Below, one piece after another: positions 1 to 6,607 of a stretch of DNA of 16,350 nucleotides. Under the pieces are notes generated by a model that worked only from the letters and a program-made list of their open reading frames with translations, ran no database searches and was not told the origin of the DNA. This DNA is from Gammaproteobacteria bacterium. GTDB lineage: Bacteria; Pseudomonadota; Gammaproteobacteria; Chromatiales; Chromatiaceae. How positions within the stretch are numbered: position 1 is the first letter of the stretch; each line of letters begins with the position of its first letter. The stretch is taken from positions 1 through 16,350 of the forward strand of contig JAGVUH010000179.1 of the NCBI GenBank assembly GCA_019136395.1. Direction: 5' to 3'. Both the position numbers and the translations under genes were made by a program.

Positions 1-135
1 CGTCCCCCGCCAGACACCACCCGACCCGGAGCAGCCTCTCCAAGGGCGACCGCACCAACATGCACCAGCACCAAGGGAAACCAATCGGTGGCGTAACCAC
101 TATCAAAGGGCTGACGAGCGCATGACCCCAAAGGC

Positions 136-2922
136 TCACCCGGTATTGCGCACCCCAGCGGCGATGGCGTTGATGGACCGCAGCAGGGGGTCCAGCCATT
201 GCTCCCGGTCCTCGGGAGTGGCACCCTGGCGGTAGCGCTCCAGTAGAGCGACCTGGATGTGGTTGAGGGGATCAAGGTAGATGTTGCGGCGGGCCAGGGA
301 GTGCTGAAGCTCCGGGGTCTCCTCCATCAGATGGTGCAGCCCGGCGATATGGAGGATCTGGCGGACGCTGCGCTGGTATTCCTCGCGAATGCGCCGGTAG
401 GTCCGCCCCGCCTGCTCCGGGTCCCGGGCCAGACGCAGGTAGTGCTCGGCAATGCTCGGCTCGGCCTTGAACAGGGCCATCTGGCTGTTGCTGAGCAGGG
501 CGCGGAAGAAGGGCCAGTCCTGATACATCTTTTGCAGCTTGGCCAGGCGCTCGACCTCGTCACCGCGCCAGCGCTCCAGGGCGCTGCCCAGGCTGTACCA
601 GGCCGGCAGGGTATGGCGGGACTGGGCCCAGCCGAAGACCCAGGGGATGGCGCGGATGGAGGCCAGGGAGCGGTCCGCCTGCTGGCGATGGGAGGGCCGG
701 GAACCGATGTTGAGCAGGGCGATGGCATCCATGGGGGTCACTTCGTAGAAGTAATCCAGGGTGCCGGGGCTGGCGATCAGGTCGCGATAGGCCGCCTCCC
801 CCAGGCGGGCCAGTTCGTCCATGATGCCCAGGTAATCCTGGCGATCCGGGGTCGGGGCCTGGATCAGGCAGCGGCTGGCGAGCATCAGGCCACTGATGCC
901 CAGGGTCAGCTCGTAGCGCGCCGTCTCCGGGTTGGCGTAGCGGTAGGAGAGGACCTCGCCCTGCTCGGTGAACTTGATCTGGCCATGGACCGTGTCCGGC
1001 GGCTGGGCGAGGATGGCCTCGTAGGTGGGTCCGCCGCCGCGCCCGACGGTCCCGCCCCGGCCGTGGAAGAGCCGGCACTCCACCCCGCGGGACCGGGTCA
1101 GGGCGATGAGCCGGCGCTGGGCCTCGTAAAGGTGCCAGGTGGAGGCGAGGATGCCGCCGTCCTTGCAGGAGTCGGAATAGCCGAGCATCACCTCCTGCTG
1201 GTTGCCGGAGGCTTGCAGCAGGGCGGCGTAGGTCGGGTCGTCGAGGAGGGTGGCCATGACCCGCTCGCTGCGGTTCAGGTCCTCGATGGTCTCGAACAGG
1301 GGACTGACGCGCACACGGCAGAACCAGCCCCGCGGGTCACGGCCGGCCAGGCCCGCCAGCCGCGCCAGGAGCATCACCTCCAGGACGTGACTGGCCTCGT
1401 GGGTCATGGAGATGACGTACTCGCCGAAGACCTCGGGGCCGATCTCCGCCCCCAGGCGGGCCATGACCTCGAAGACCTCCAGGGTCTCCCGGGTGGCGGC
1501 GGTGAGGCTGGGCTTGTCGATGTGGAAGGGATGGGGATGGCCGATGGCCTCCGCCAGGGCCAGCCGTTTCTGCTCCTCGCTCAGGGCCTGGTAGTAGGGT
1601 GCCCCGGTCTGGCGGGCGAAGAGCTCCGCCACCGCCGCGGTGTGCCGCCCCGCCTCCTGGCGGAGGTCCAGGTGCATCAGGTGAAAGCCGAAGCTCTCGG
1701 CGAGGCGGATCAGGTCCCGCAGGGGACCGGCGGCGGCGCTGGCGTCGCCATGGCTGATGAGGGAGTCACGGATCAGATAGAGGTCGCGGCGGAAGTCCTT
1801 GGCCTCGTCATAGCCCCGGGGCGGGTCCTCGGGGGCGTTGGCGAGGCGCGCCTGGACCCGGATCAGGTTGGCCTCCAGGCGGTGGCGGACAATGGCGAGC
1901 TTGCGGCGGTAGGGTTCGTGGACGAAGCGGCGCAGGCTCTCGCCCATGGTCTCGACCCAGTAGCCCTCGTCGGCGTCCAGGCTGTCGAGGAAGGCGGGCG
2001 AGGGCTGGCAGAGGCTATCGGAGTGGCTCAGCATCCGTCCCAGGTCGCGGACCCGCTCGATGTATTCCTCCAGCACCAGCCGGTGATGCATGCGCACCGC
2101 CAGGGCCGTGGTCTCGGGCTTGACGAAGGGGTTCCCGTCCCGGTCGCCGCCGATCCAGGAGCCAAATCGGAGGAAACTGGGGATGCGGATGTTGGCCTCG
2201 GCGCCATAGACCCGGCGGGTGACCCGCTCCAGGCTGGCATAGACCTGGGGGACGGCCTGGAAAAGGGACTCACGAAAGAAGTAGAGCCCCTGCTTGACCT
2301 CGTCCGCGACCTGGGGCTTGTGGACCCGCACCTCGTCCGTCTTCCACAGGATCTGGATCTGGGCGAGGATGGCCCCCAGGCGCTCCTCGGCCTCCTCCTC
2401 GTTGAGGCGGCGGGTGCGCAGGTCCTGGGCCAGGAGGAAGATGCGGCGGAAGGTTTCGAGAATGGTGCGGCGCTTGGCCTCGGTCGGGTGGGCGGTGAAG
2501 ACCGGCAAATAGAGCAGGTGGTCCAGGAGGCGCTGCAACTCCCGGGGGCCCACGCCCTCCGCCTGCAACTGGCGCAGGCTGTGATCGAAGGACCCGACCC
2601 AGAGGGGACCGCCCTCGCTGACCTGATCCAGCCGGTGGCGGTAGCCGTGCACCTCCTCCGCCGTGTTGACCAGGCCGAAGTAGATGGTGAAGGAGCGGAT
2701 GATCTCCGCCAGGGTCTGGGCATCCAGGGCCTGGATGCGTTGCAGCAGCCGGTCCAGTTGGGCGGGGTCCGGCTGCTCGCGCAGGGCGGCGAAGCCCTCC
2801 CGCAGGCGCTCCACCATCACCAGCACCCGTTTGGGGCTGTGCTCGCGCAGGACCTCGCCGAGGAGGGCGGTGAACAAATCGATATCGCGACGCAGTTCGT
2901 CGTCGTCAGCGGGGCTGTGCAT
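136..2922 (-). CDS. ppc: Phosphoenolpyruvate carboxylase
   Basis: Cytoplasmic enzyme that carboxylates phosphoenolpyruvate with bicarbonate to oxaloacetate, refilling the TCA cycle. The 928-aa product is close to the usual bacterial length (about 880-930). Visible motifs: the catalytic histidine in TAHPTE (His145), the GSWIGGDRDGNP block (about 254-265), the lysine in GYSDSCKDGG (581-590), and the mobile-loop HGRGGTVGRGGGP (620-632). The C-terminus ends RNTG, the conserved end of active PEPCs that reaches the active site. No key residue is missing and the frame is intact. The start is an ATG with only a weak GGA eight bases upstream. The gene lies 464 bp downstream of the sulfur-globule-like gene on the same strand, so it is probably transcribed separately. 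I see no U-tract terminator in the 135 bases after the stop. Confidence 0.98.
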   Translation of the reverse strand: MHSPADDDELRRDIDLFTALLGEVLREHSPKRVLVMVERLREGFAALREQPDPAQLDRLLQRIQALDAQTLAEIIRSFTIYFGLVNTAEEVHGYRHRLDQVSEGGPLWVGSFDHSLRQLQAEGVGPRELQRLLDHLLYLPVFTAHPTEAKRRTILETFRRIFLLAQDLRTRRLNEEEAEERLGAILAQIQILWKTDEVRVHKPQVADEVKQGLYFFRESLFQAVPQVYASLERVTRRVYGAEANIRIPSFLRFGSWIGGDRDGNPFVKPETTALAVRMHHRLVLEEYIERVRDLGRMLSHSDSLCQPSPAFLDSLDADEGYWVETMGESLRRFVHEPYRRKLAIVRHRLEANLIRVQARLANAPEDPPRGYDEAKDFRRDLYLIRDSLISHGDASAAAGPLRDLIRLAESFGFHLMHLDLRQEAGRHTAAVAELFARQTGAPYYQALSEEQKRLALAEAIGHPHPFHIDKPSLTAATRETLEVFEVMARLGAEIGPEVFGEYVISMTHEASHVLEVMLLARLAGLAGRDPRGWFCRVRVSPLFETIEDLNRSERVMATLLDDPTYAALLQASGNQQEVMLGYSDSCKDGGILASTWHLYEAQRRLIALTRSRGVECRLFHGRGGTVGRGGGPTYEAILAQPPDTVHGQIKFTEQGEVLSYRYANPETARYELTLGISGLMLASRCLIQAPTPDRQDYLGIMDELARLGEAAYRDLIASPGTLDYFYEVTPMDAIALLNIGSRPSHRQQADRSLASIRAIPWVFGWAQSRHTLPAWYSLGSALERWRGDEVERLAKLQKMYQDWPFFRALLSNSQMALFKAEPSIAEHYLRLARDPEQAGRTYRRIREEYQRSVRQILHIAGLHHLMEETPELQHSLARRNIYLDPLNHIQVALLERYRQGATPEDREQWLDPLLRSINAIAAGVRNTG

Positions 2923-3158
2923 CGGGAGATTCCAAGCCGACCGGACGGACGGCGCTACAAGGGGGGATTCGCATCGCCCGCCAGGGGCGGTCAGGCGCAG
3001 GGTCGGGGCATCTTACCCCGCCCCCACGGGATCGGGGAAGCCTGGCACCGGGGACGGGACCGGGGCTGTGGCTGATACCTGGGGCTGGGCCGGACCGGGG
3101 CTGGTCCTGGGCGCTTGCTAGGGAGACAGAGGGGAGGAGGGAGGCCAAAGGTCAGCGG

Positions 3159-3181
3159 GGAAGACACCGGCAGTGTCTTCC
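3159..3181. repeat. Perfect 9-bp inverted repeat with 5-bp spacer
   Basis: GGAAGACAC at 3159-3167 and its exact reverse complement GTGTCTTCC at 3173-3181 flank CGGCA. Neither side has a T run, so it is not a standard intrinsic terminator. It lies 237 bp upstream of the ppc start and 205 bp past the sulfur-globule-like stop. An operator for ppc or a transcript-end hairpin are both possible. Confidence 0.6.
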
Positions 3182-3352
3182 ATCGTCAGAGGTGCCAGCC
3201 CCCATGACAGTCAGATCAGGGTGAGGGTGAGAGCAAAGCTGGGGGTGGACCGTGGCAAGGGTCGGGAGGGTGGGGTGATGCAGTGGCTTCAGCCGCGGCC
3301 AAGGGCGCGGGAAACCGGGCAAACTGGTCGCGCCGGGTAACAGGGTGTCAAC

Positions 3353-3372
3353 CCCGCGCCGGAGGGCGCGGG
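3353..3372 (-). terminator. GC hairpin downstream of the sulfur-globule-like gene, no U-tract
   Basis: CCCGCGCC (3353-3360) and GGCGCGGG (3365-3372) form a perfect 8-bp stem with a 4-base loop, starting 15 bases after the stop codon of the minus-strand gene at 3387. Position and strength suit a transcript end or an mRNA-stabilising 3' hairpin. The downstream minus-strand bases (GTTGACACC) have no U run, so intrinsic termination is doubtful. Confidence 0.4.
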
Positions 3373-3386
3373 ACCGGACTCAAAGA

Positions 3387-3734
3387 CTAATTGGCACTTT
3401 TGGCCGCAGGCGCGGCGGGTGCGGCGGGAGCCGCGTAGGGATAGGCACCCCAGCCGGGATAACCCCAGCCCGGATAGCCGCCCCAGCCAGGGTAACCACC
3501 CCACCCCGGATATCCACCCCAGCCGTAGGGGCTACCCCAGCCACCATAGTGGGGGTAGTAGCCCCCATAGGGATAGTAACCGCCATACCAGGGGTCACCC
3601 CCCCAGCCCCAGGGCCCGCCGCCCCAGCTACGGAAGGGGTTCATGGCGCCGAAGAAGGCATTCGCGGAGAAGGATGCCAGCACCGTCGAACCGGCGATGG
3701 CGGCGGCAAGCAGCAAACGTCTGTTGATCGACAT
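3387..3734 (-). CDS. Probable sulfur globule protein (secreted Gly/Tyr/Trp-rich)
   Basis: A 115-aa precursor with a clear Sec signal peptide: MSINRR, a hydrophobic stretch from about 7 to 20, and likely cleavage after ANA (residues 24-26), leaving about 89 residues. The mature part is almost all Gly, Trp, Tyr, Pro and Ala. It starts FFGAMNPF and carries tandem GYPGWG units at about 71-100, then an Ala-Pro tail. In purple sulfur bacteria, small secreted Gly/aromatic-rich proteins of this kind form the envelope of periplasmic sulfur globules made during sulfide and thiosulfate oxidation. The match is by composition, size and signal peptide, not by a catalytic motif. Another structural or surface protein cannot be excluded. 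The start is well fixed by GAGGAG (3743-3748) eight bases upstream. It sits alone between ppc and a helicase, with its own promoter-like sequence. Confidence 0.62.
   Translation of the reverse strand: MSINRRLLLAAAIAGSTVLASFSANAFFGAMNPFRSWGGGPWGWGGDPWYGGYYPYGGYYPHYGGWGSPYGWGGYPGWGGYPGWGGYPGWGYPGWGAYPYAAPAAPAAPAAKSAN
3435..3524 (-). repeat. In-frame GWGGYP/GYPGWG repeat tract in the sulfur-globule-like gene
   Basis: Codons for about residues 71-100 encode repeated GWGGYP units. At DNA level these are imperfect roughly 18-bp tandem copies, with one copy short by one residue (GWGYPGWG). Such coding repeats can change copy number by slippage without breaking frame. Confidence 0.7.
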
Positions 3735-3806
3735 GGTTATTTCTCCTCAAGGTTGGAGTCGGGCGCGGCCCCGAGCGTCACCCGCCGAGGTCCGTCGCCA
3801 TGAAGA

Positions 3807-3835
3807 ATACTAGCAGCCCGCACCCTGAGTGTTGA
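3807..3835 (-). promoter_or_regulatory. Putative extended -10 promoter for the sulfur-globule-like gene
   Basis: On the minus strand, TCAACA (3830-3835, 4/6 to the -35 consensus) is followed after 17 bp by TAGTAT (3807-3812, 4/6 to the -10), which is preceded by TGC as in an extended -10. Predicted initiation near 3800 gives a leader of about 65 nt ending in the strong GAGGAG ribosome site. This is a prediction from pattern only. Confidence 0.45.
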
Positions 3836-3847
3836 CTTCGATCAATA

Positions 3848-3873
3848 TATTAGTAAACCCTGTTAAACTAATA
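3848..3873. promoter_or_regulatory. AT-rich inverted repeat upstream of the sulfur-globule-like promoter
   Basis: TATTAGT (3848-3854) and ACTAATA (3867-3873) are perfect 7-bp arms around a 12-bp spacer, in an AT-rich island that contrasts with the GC-rich surroundings. It sits about 13 bp upstream of the putative -35 and 27 bp after the helicase stop. An operator or activator site is the favoured reading. A U-tract needed for a helicase terminator is absent. Confidence 0.45.
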
Positions 3874-3900
3874 CTCCGCGCCTGTCGTCCTCCCGACCCC

Positions 3901-6399
3901 TCAGGATTCGGGTGGCCGGCGGCGGGGTTTGAAGCCCTTGGGCGGTCCCGGGCGGTTTTCGGCGCCACGGTCATCCCCGCCCCCGGGCCGGAACTCCCGG
4001 GGCTTGAAGGGCCGCTTGCCGGGCCCACCGCGTTCCCGCTCCCGTGCCGCCCCCGGCCCCGCCAGACTGAGATTCAGCCGCTTGCCGCGGACGAAGACCC
4101 CGCGCAGATGCTGGAAGATCTCCCGCGGCATGCCCTCCGGCAGGTCAACCAGGCTGTAATCGTCCTCGATGTCGATGCGACCGATGAACCGGCCCTCGAT
4201 GCCCGCCTCGTTGGCGATGGCGCCCACGATCTCCCGGGGGGCCACGCCATCGCGCCGCCCCACCTCGATGCGGTAACTCACCAGCCCGCTGTCGCGATCC
4301 CGCTCACGGCGCTCGAAGCCGCGCTCCTCGCCCTGGCCAGCCTCCGGGCGCCGGGGGGGACCAGCCTCGAAGCGGGCTTCGCCCCGTTCCTTGAACCGTT
4401 CGGGGCGTTCAGGGAAGTCAGGGCGGCCGAAGCGCTCCGCTGGCCTGCCCTGGCCCTCCGCGCGCGGTGGCCGTGGGGCGCGTTCGAAGCCAGGCGCCCG
4501 TTCATAGCCGGGGGCCCGTTCCGTCCGGAAGCCGCCGCGCCGGCGCCCCTCGCCCTCGGCGCCCTCGTCCTCATCCGCCTCCGCGTACTGGGAACGTTCG
4601 TGGTGCTCCTGCTGGAAGAGACGCTCACGCCAGTCCTCGGGCTTGAGAAAATCGAGCCCCTCGACCCATTGGCGCCGTTCCTGACGCTCCTGGGGGGGCT
4701 TGCGCGGGGACCGTTCCGGGCGGGGGGGACGCTCGGGGAAGGGCCCCCGCTCCCGACCCTCGTCGAAGCGTCCACGCCGTTCGAAACGCTCGCCCTTGTC
4801 CTCGCGCCGCTGGTACTTGGGTTTGGGCGCCGGCTCGGGCTCCGGAGCCGGTTGCAGCGGCCGCTCGCGCTGGGCGAGGAAGCTCAGGGCCGCGGCGATG
4901 TCCATGGCCTCCAGTTCCCCCTCGCGGGCCATGCGGGCGACCAGGCGGTAAAAGAAGTCCAGGTCCTCCTCCGCCAGGGTCTTGGTGACCAGGGTGGTGA
5001 AGCGCTCGATGCGGTGGGCGCTGAGATCCGCCGGGGTCGGCGGGGTCAACTCGGGGATGCGGCGGCGGATGGTGCGCTCGATGGCCCGCAGCAGGTGCCG
5101 TTCCCGCGGCTCCACGAACAGCAGGGCACGGCCCTCGCGCCCGGCGCGACCGGTTCGACCGATGCGATGGACGTAAGCGGCCGGGTCCATGGGGATGTCG
5201 TAATTGACCACCAGGCTGAGGCGCTCCAGGTCCAGGCCCCGGGCGGCGACATCGGTGGCGACCAGGATATCCAGGCGGCCGTGCTTGAGACGATCCACCG
5301 TACGCTCGCGCTCACCCTGGGTCATGTCGCCGTTGAGGGGTTCGGCGTTGAAGCCGTGGGCGGTGAGCTTTTCCGCCACCTCCAGGGTTTGCAGCTTGGT
5401 GCGGACGAAGACCAGCACGGCGTCGAAGGTCTCCACCTCCAGCACCCGGGTCAGCATGTCGACTTTGTGGAAACGGGTCACCAGGCAATGATACTGGTCG
5501 ACGGTCTCCACCGTCTCGGTCGCCGCCGCCAGACAGACCTCCACCGGCTCGCGCAGGTGGGCGTGGGCAACCTTGCGGATCGCCTCCGGCATGGTGGCGG
5601 AGAAGAGGGCCACCTGCCGCTCCGGGGGCGTCTGGGCGAAGATCCAGTCAATGTCCTCGGCGAAGCCCATGTCGAGCATCTCGTCGGCCTCGTCCAGGAC
5701 CAGGGCGCGCAAGCCCTTGAGGTCCAGGGTACCGCGGCGCAGATGGTCCATGATGCGCCCCGGGGTGCCGACGATCACCTGCACGCCACGTTCCAGTTGC
5801 CGCGCCTGGAGGCCGAAGCTGGAACCGCCGTAAAGGGGCAGGACGTGGAAGCCGCGCAGGCCGCGGGCATAGGTCTGAAAGGCCTCCGCCACCTGAAGCG
5901 CCAGTTCCCGGGTGGGGGTCAGGACCAGGACCTGGGGCCTGGGCCCCTGGCCCAGATCCACCCGGCTGATTAGGGGCAGGGCGAAGGCCGCAGTCTTGCC
6001 GGTGCCGGTCTGGGCCTGGCCGAGCAGGTCGCGCCCCGCCAACAGATGGGGAATGCACTGGCACTGAATGGGCGTCGGTACTTCGTAGCCCAGGGACTGG
6101 ACGGTATCGAGCACGGCGGGGGGCAACCCGAGCTGGTCGAAGCCCTCGCACTCGAGGAGGGGGTCCAGATGGGCGCTGGCATCCGGCGCGGGGGCCTGGC
6201 ATCCGGCGCGGGGGCCGCTTCCGGCGGGGATGGGTTTTCCATGGGAGCAGAAGGTTCCACGGTGATGACCTCGGGGACCTGAGACAAGAATACGGAGACA
6301 GTCGGGCGAACGGCGTGCGGTCCCCCCCGGGGGCGAGCCGTCGCGATGGAGCAGTCCGGATGGACTGGGCAAAATAACACGATCCCGCGGGGAAGACAC
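3901..6399 (-). CDS. DEAD-box ATP-dependent RNA helicase, DeaD/CsdA type (N-terminus probably frameshifted)
   Basis: RNA helicase that unwinds structured RNA, typically in ribosome assembly, mRNA decay and cold adaptation. Numbering from the open-frame start: Q motif (about 87-113), AQTGTGKT (129-136), PTRELALQ, TPGR, DEAD (236-239), SAT (267-269), ATDVAARGLD (381-390) and HRIGRTGR (411-418). A charged Arg/Glu/Pro/Gly-rich linker follows (about 512-703), then a DbpA-type RNA-binding domain (about 705-779) and a basic tail. The core is intact. The first 72 or so residues in this frame look unlike protein. A 20-bp tandem duplication at 6177-6216 shifts the frame there: with one copy removed, a GTG at 6258-6260 with a good ribosome site reads directly into the helicase (about 779 aa). 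As sequenced, the only upstream start in frame is GTG 6399, so the true start is uncertain. Confidence 0.93.
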   Translation of the reverse strand: MSSPRDRVILPSPSGLLHRDGSPPGGTARRSPDCLRILVSGPRGHHRGTFCSHGKPIPAGSGPRAGCQAPAPDASAHLDPLLECEGFDQLGLPPAVLDTVQSLGYEVPTPIQCQCIPHLLAGRDLLGQAQTGTGKTAAFALPLISRVDLGQGPRPQVLVLTPTRELALQVAEAFQTYARGLRGFHVLPLYGGSSFGLQARQLERGVQVIVGTPGRIMDHLRRGTLDLKGLRALVLDEADEMLDMGFAEDIDWIFAQTPPERQVALFSATMPEAIRKVAHAHLREPVEVCLAAATETVETVDQYHCLVTRFHKVDMLTRVLEVETFDAVLVFVRTKLQTLEVAEKLTAHGFNAEPLNGDMTQGERERTVDRLKHGRLDILVATDVAARGLDLERLSLVVNYDIPMDPAAYVHRIGRTGRAGREGRALLFVEPRERHLLRAIERTIRRRIPELTPPTPADLSAHRIERFTTLVTKTLAEEDLDFFYRLVARMAREGELEAMDIAAALSFLAQRERPLQPAPEPEPAPKPKYQRREDKGERFERRGRFDEGRERGPFPERPPRPERSPRKPPQERQERRQWVEGLDFLKPEDWRERLFQQEHHERSQYAEADEDEGAEGEGRRRGGFRTERAPGYERAPGFERAPRPPRAEGQGRPAERFGRPDFPERPERFKERGEARFEAGPPRRPEAGQGEERGFERRERDRDSGLVSYRIEVGRRDGVAPREIVGAIANEAGIEGRFIGRIDIEDDYSLVDLPEGMPREIFQHLRGVFVRGKRLNLSLAGPGAARERERGGPGKRPFKPREFRPGGGDDRGAENRPGPPKGFKPRRRPPES
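6176..6216. repeat. Perfect 20-bp tandem duplication causing a frameshift in the helicase N-terminus
   Basis: TGGCATCCGGCGCGGGGGCC occurs at 6177-6196 and again at 6197-6216, with one further matching base at 6176. Twenty is not a multiple of three. The upstream minus-strand frame reads MENPSPPEAAPAPDA and then goes out of frame (RPPRRMP). Deleting one copy joins it to SAHLDPLLECEGFDQLG, the natural lead into the helicase Q motif. Confidence 0.9.
6258..6272 (-). promoter_or_regulatory. Ribosome binding site and GTG probably used by the ancestral helicase frame
   Basis: GAGGT at 6268-6272 lies seven bases upstream of GTG at 6258-6260. This frame begins MEPSAPMENPSPPEAAPAPDA. It now runs out of frame after the 20-bp duplication and stops at 5970, giving a 96-residue product. 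ATG 6240-6242 in the same frame lacks a ribosome site. Confidence 0.55.
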
Positions 6400-6430
6400 G
6401 GAAAAATCACCCCCCAGGAAAAATCACCCC
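6400..6430. repeat. 14-bp direct repeat upstream of the helicase open frame
   Basis: GGAAAAATCACCCC occurs at 6400-6413 and 6417-6430, a 17-bp period. On the minus strand each copy gives GGGGTGATTTTTCC, and the proximal copy directly abuts the GTG at 6399. It could be a paired protein-binding site in the helicase leader or a local duplication. Confidence 0.6.
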
Positions 6431-6455
6431 TGGCGCCAGCGGGCGCGGGACTGCC

Positions 6456-6484
6456 TTGAAAATAAGAATGCTTCGCATTAAATT
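6456..6484 (+). promoter_or_regulatory. Sigma70-like promoter of the ferric-iron transporter operon
   Basis: TTGAAA (6456-6461, 5/6 to the -35) and TAAATT (6479-6484, 4/6 to the -10) are separated by 17 bp. Initiation near 6491 would give a leader of about 117 nt before the ATG at 6608. A Fur-box-like palindrome fills the space between the two elements. Confidence 0.6.
6461..6479. promoter_or_regulatory. Putative Fur box
   Basis: The 19-bp stretch AATAAGAATGCTTCGCATT contains inverted arms AATGC and GCATT. It agrees at 16 of 19 positions with the palindromic Fur-box form AATGAGAATGATTCTCATT. It occupies the spacer between the -35 and -10 in front of an iron importer, where Fe-Fur binding would block RNA polymerase. 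The site was recognised by eye, not by a scoring matrix. Confidence 0.55.
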
Positions 6485-6607
6485 AGGACGTCAATGTGGC
6501 GCGGACGTCGGGGGCAATTCTTGCCGAGGTGCCCCGCCAGCGGCTTGCGTGCGGCCCTCGCGCTTACCCGTGCCTGTCCTATCCCTAGTAGCTGGAGTCC
6601 CCTACCC

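Larger units (their letters stand above)
2923..3386. other. 464-bp intergenic region between the sulfur-globule-like gene and ppc
   Basis: No convincing gene. The short open frames here lack ribosome binding sites and recognisable sequence. The region is G-rich on the plus strand, with a 12-bp direct repeat GGACCGGGGCTG at 3057-3068 and 3092-3103, a 9-bp perfect inverted repeat at 3159-3181, and a GC hairpin at 3353-3372 just after the sulfur-globule-like gene. The ppc promoter should lie here on the minus strand, but I could not pick a convincing -35/-10 pair. Confidence 0.6.

Noticed and set aside
1..135. Possible 3' end of a plus-strand gene (frame open from base 3 to TGA 123-125, ending GGVTTIKGLTSA), or a minus-strand start near base 62
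   Set aside because: Only about 40 codons are visible and no family is recognised. Both are open by chance often enough in GC-rich DNA. A convergent gene ending at 125 is possible but cannot be supported from this window.
259..3075. A 938-codon open frame on the plus strand, antisense to ppc
   Set aside because: It mirrors the PEP carboxylase gene. Its translation is Gly/Ala/Gln/Asp-rich without domains. GC-rich codon use in ppc suppresses stops on the opposite strand.
3435..3524. Repeats in the Gly/Tyr/Trp gene as a CRISPR or non-coding repeat array
   Set aside because: The units are contiguous, in frame and about 18 bp with no unique spacers. They encode the GYPGWG repeats.
3830..3860. 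Plus-strand promoter beginning TTGACT at 3832
   Set aside because: There is a good -35 but no -10 at the right spacing, and no plus-strand gene follows.
3829..5973. A 714-codon plus-strand frame antisense to the helicase
   Set aside because: No ribosome site and no domain. The opposite strand carries all helicase motifs.
6494..6607. Longer start for the iron-binding protein at 6494
   Set aside because: It would add 38 residues of non-signal-like sequence beginning within a few bases of the predicted transcription start. ATG 6608 has a GGAG and leads into the signal peptide.
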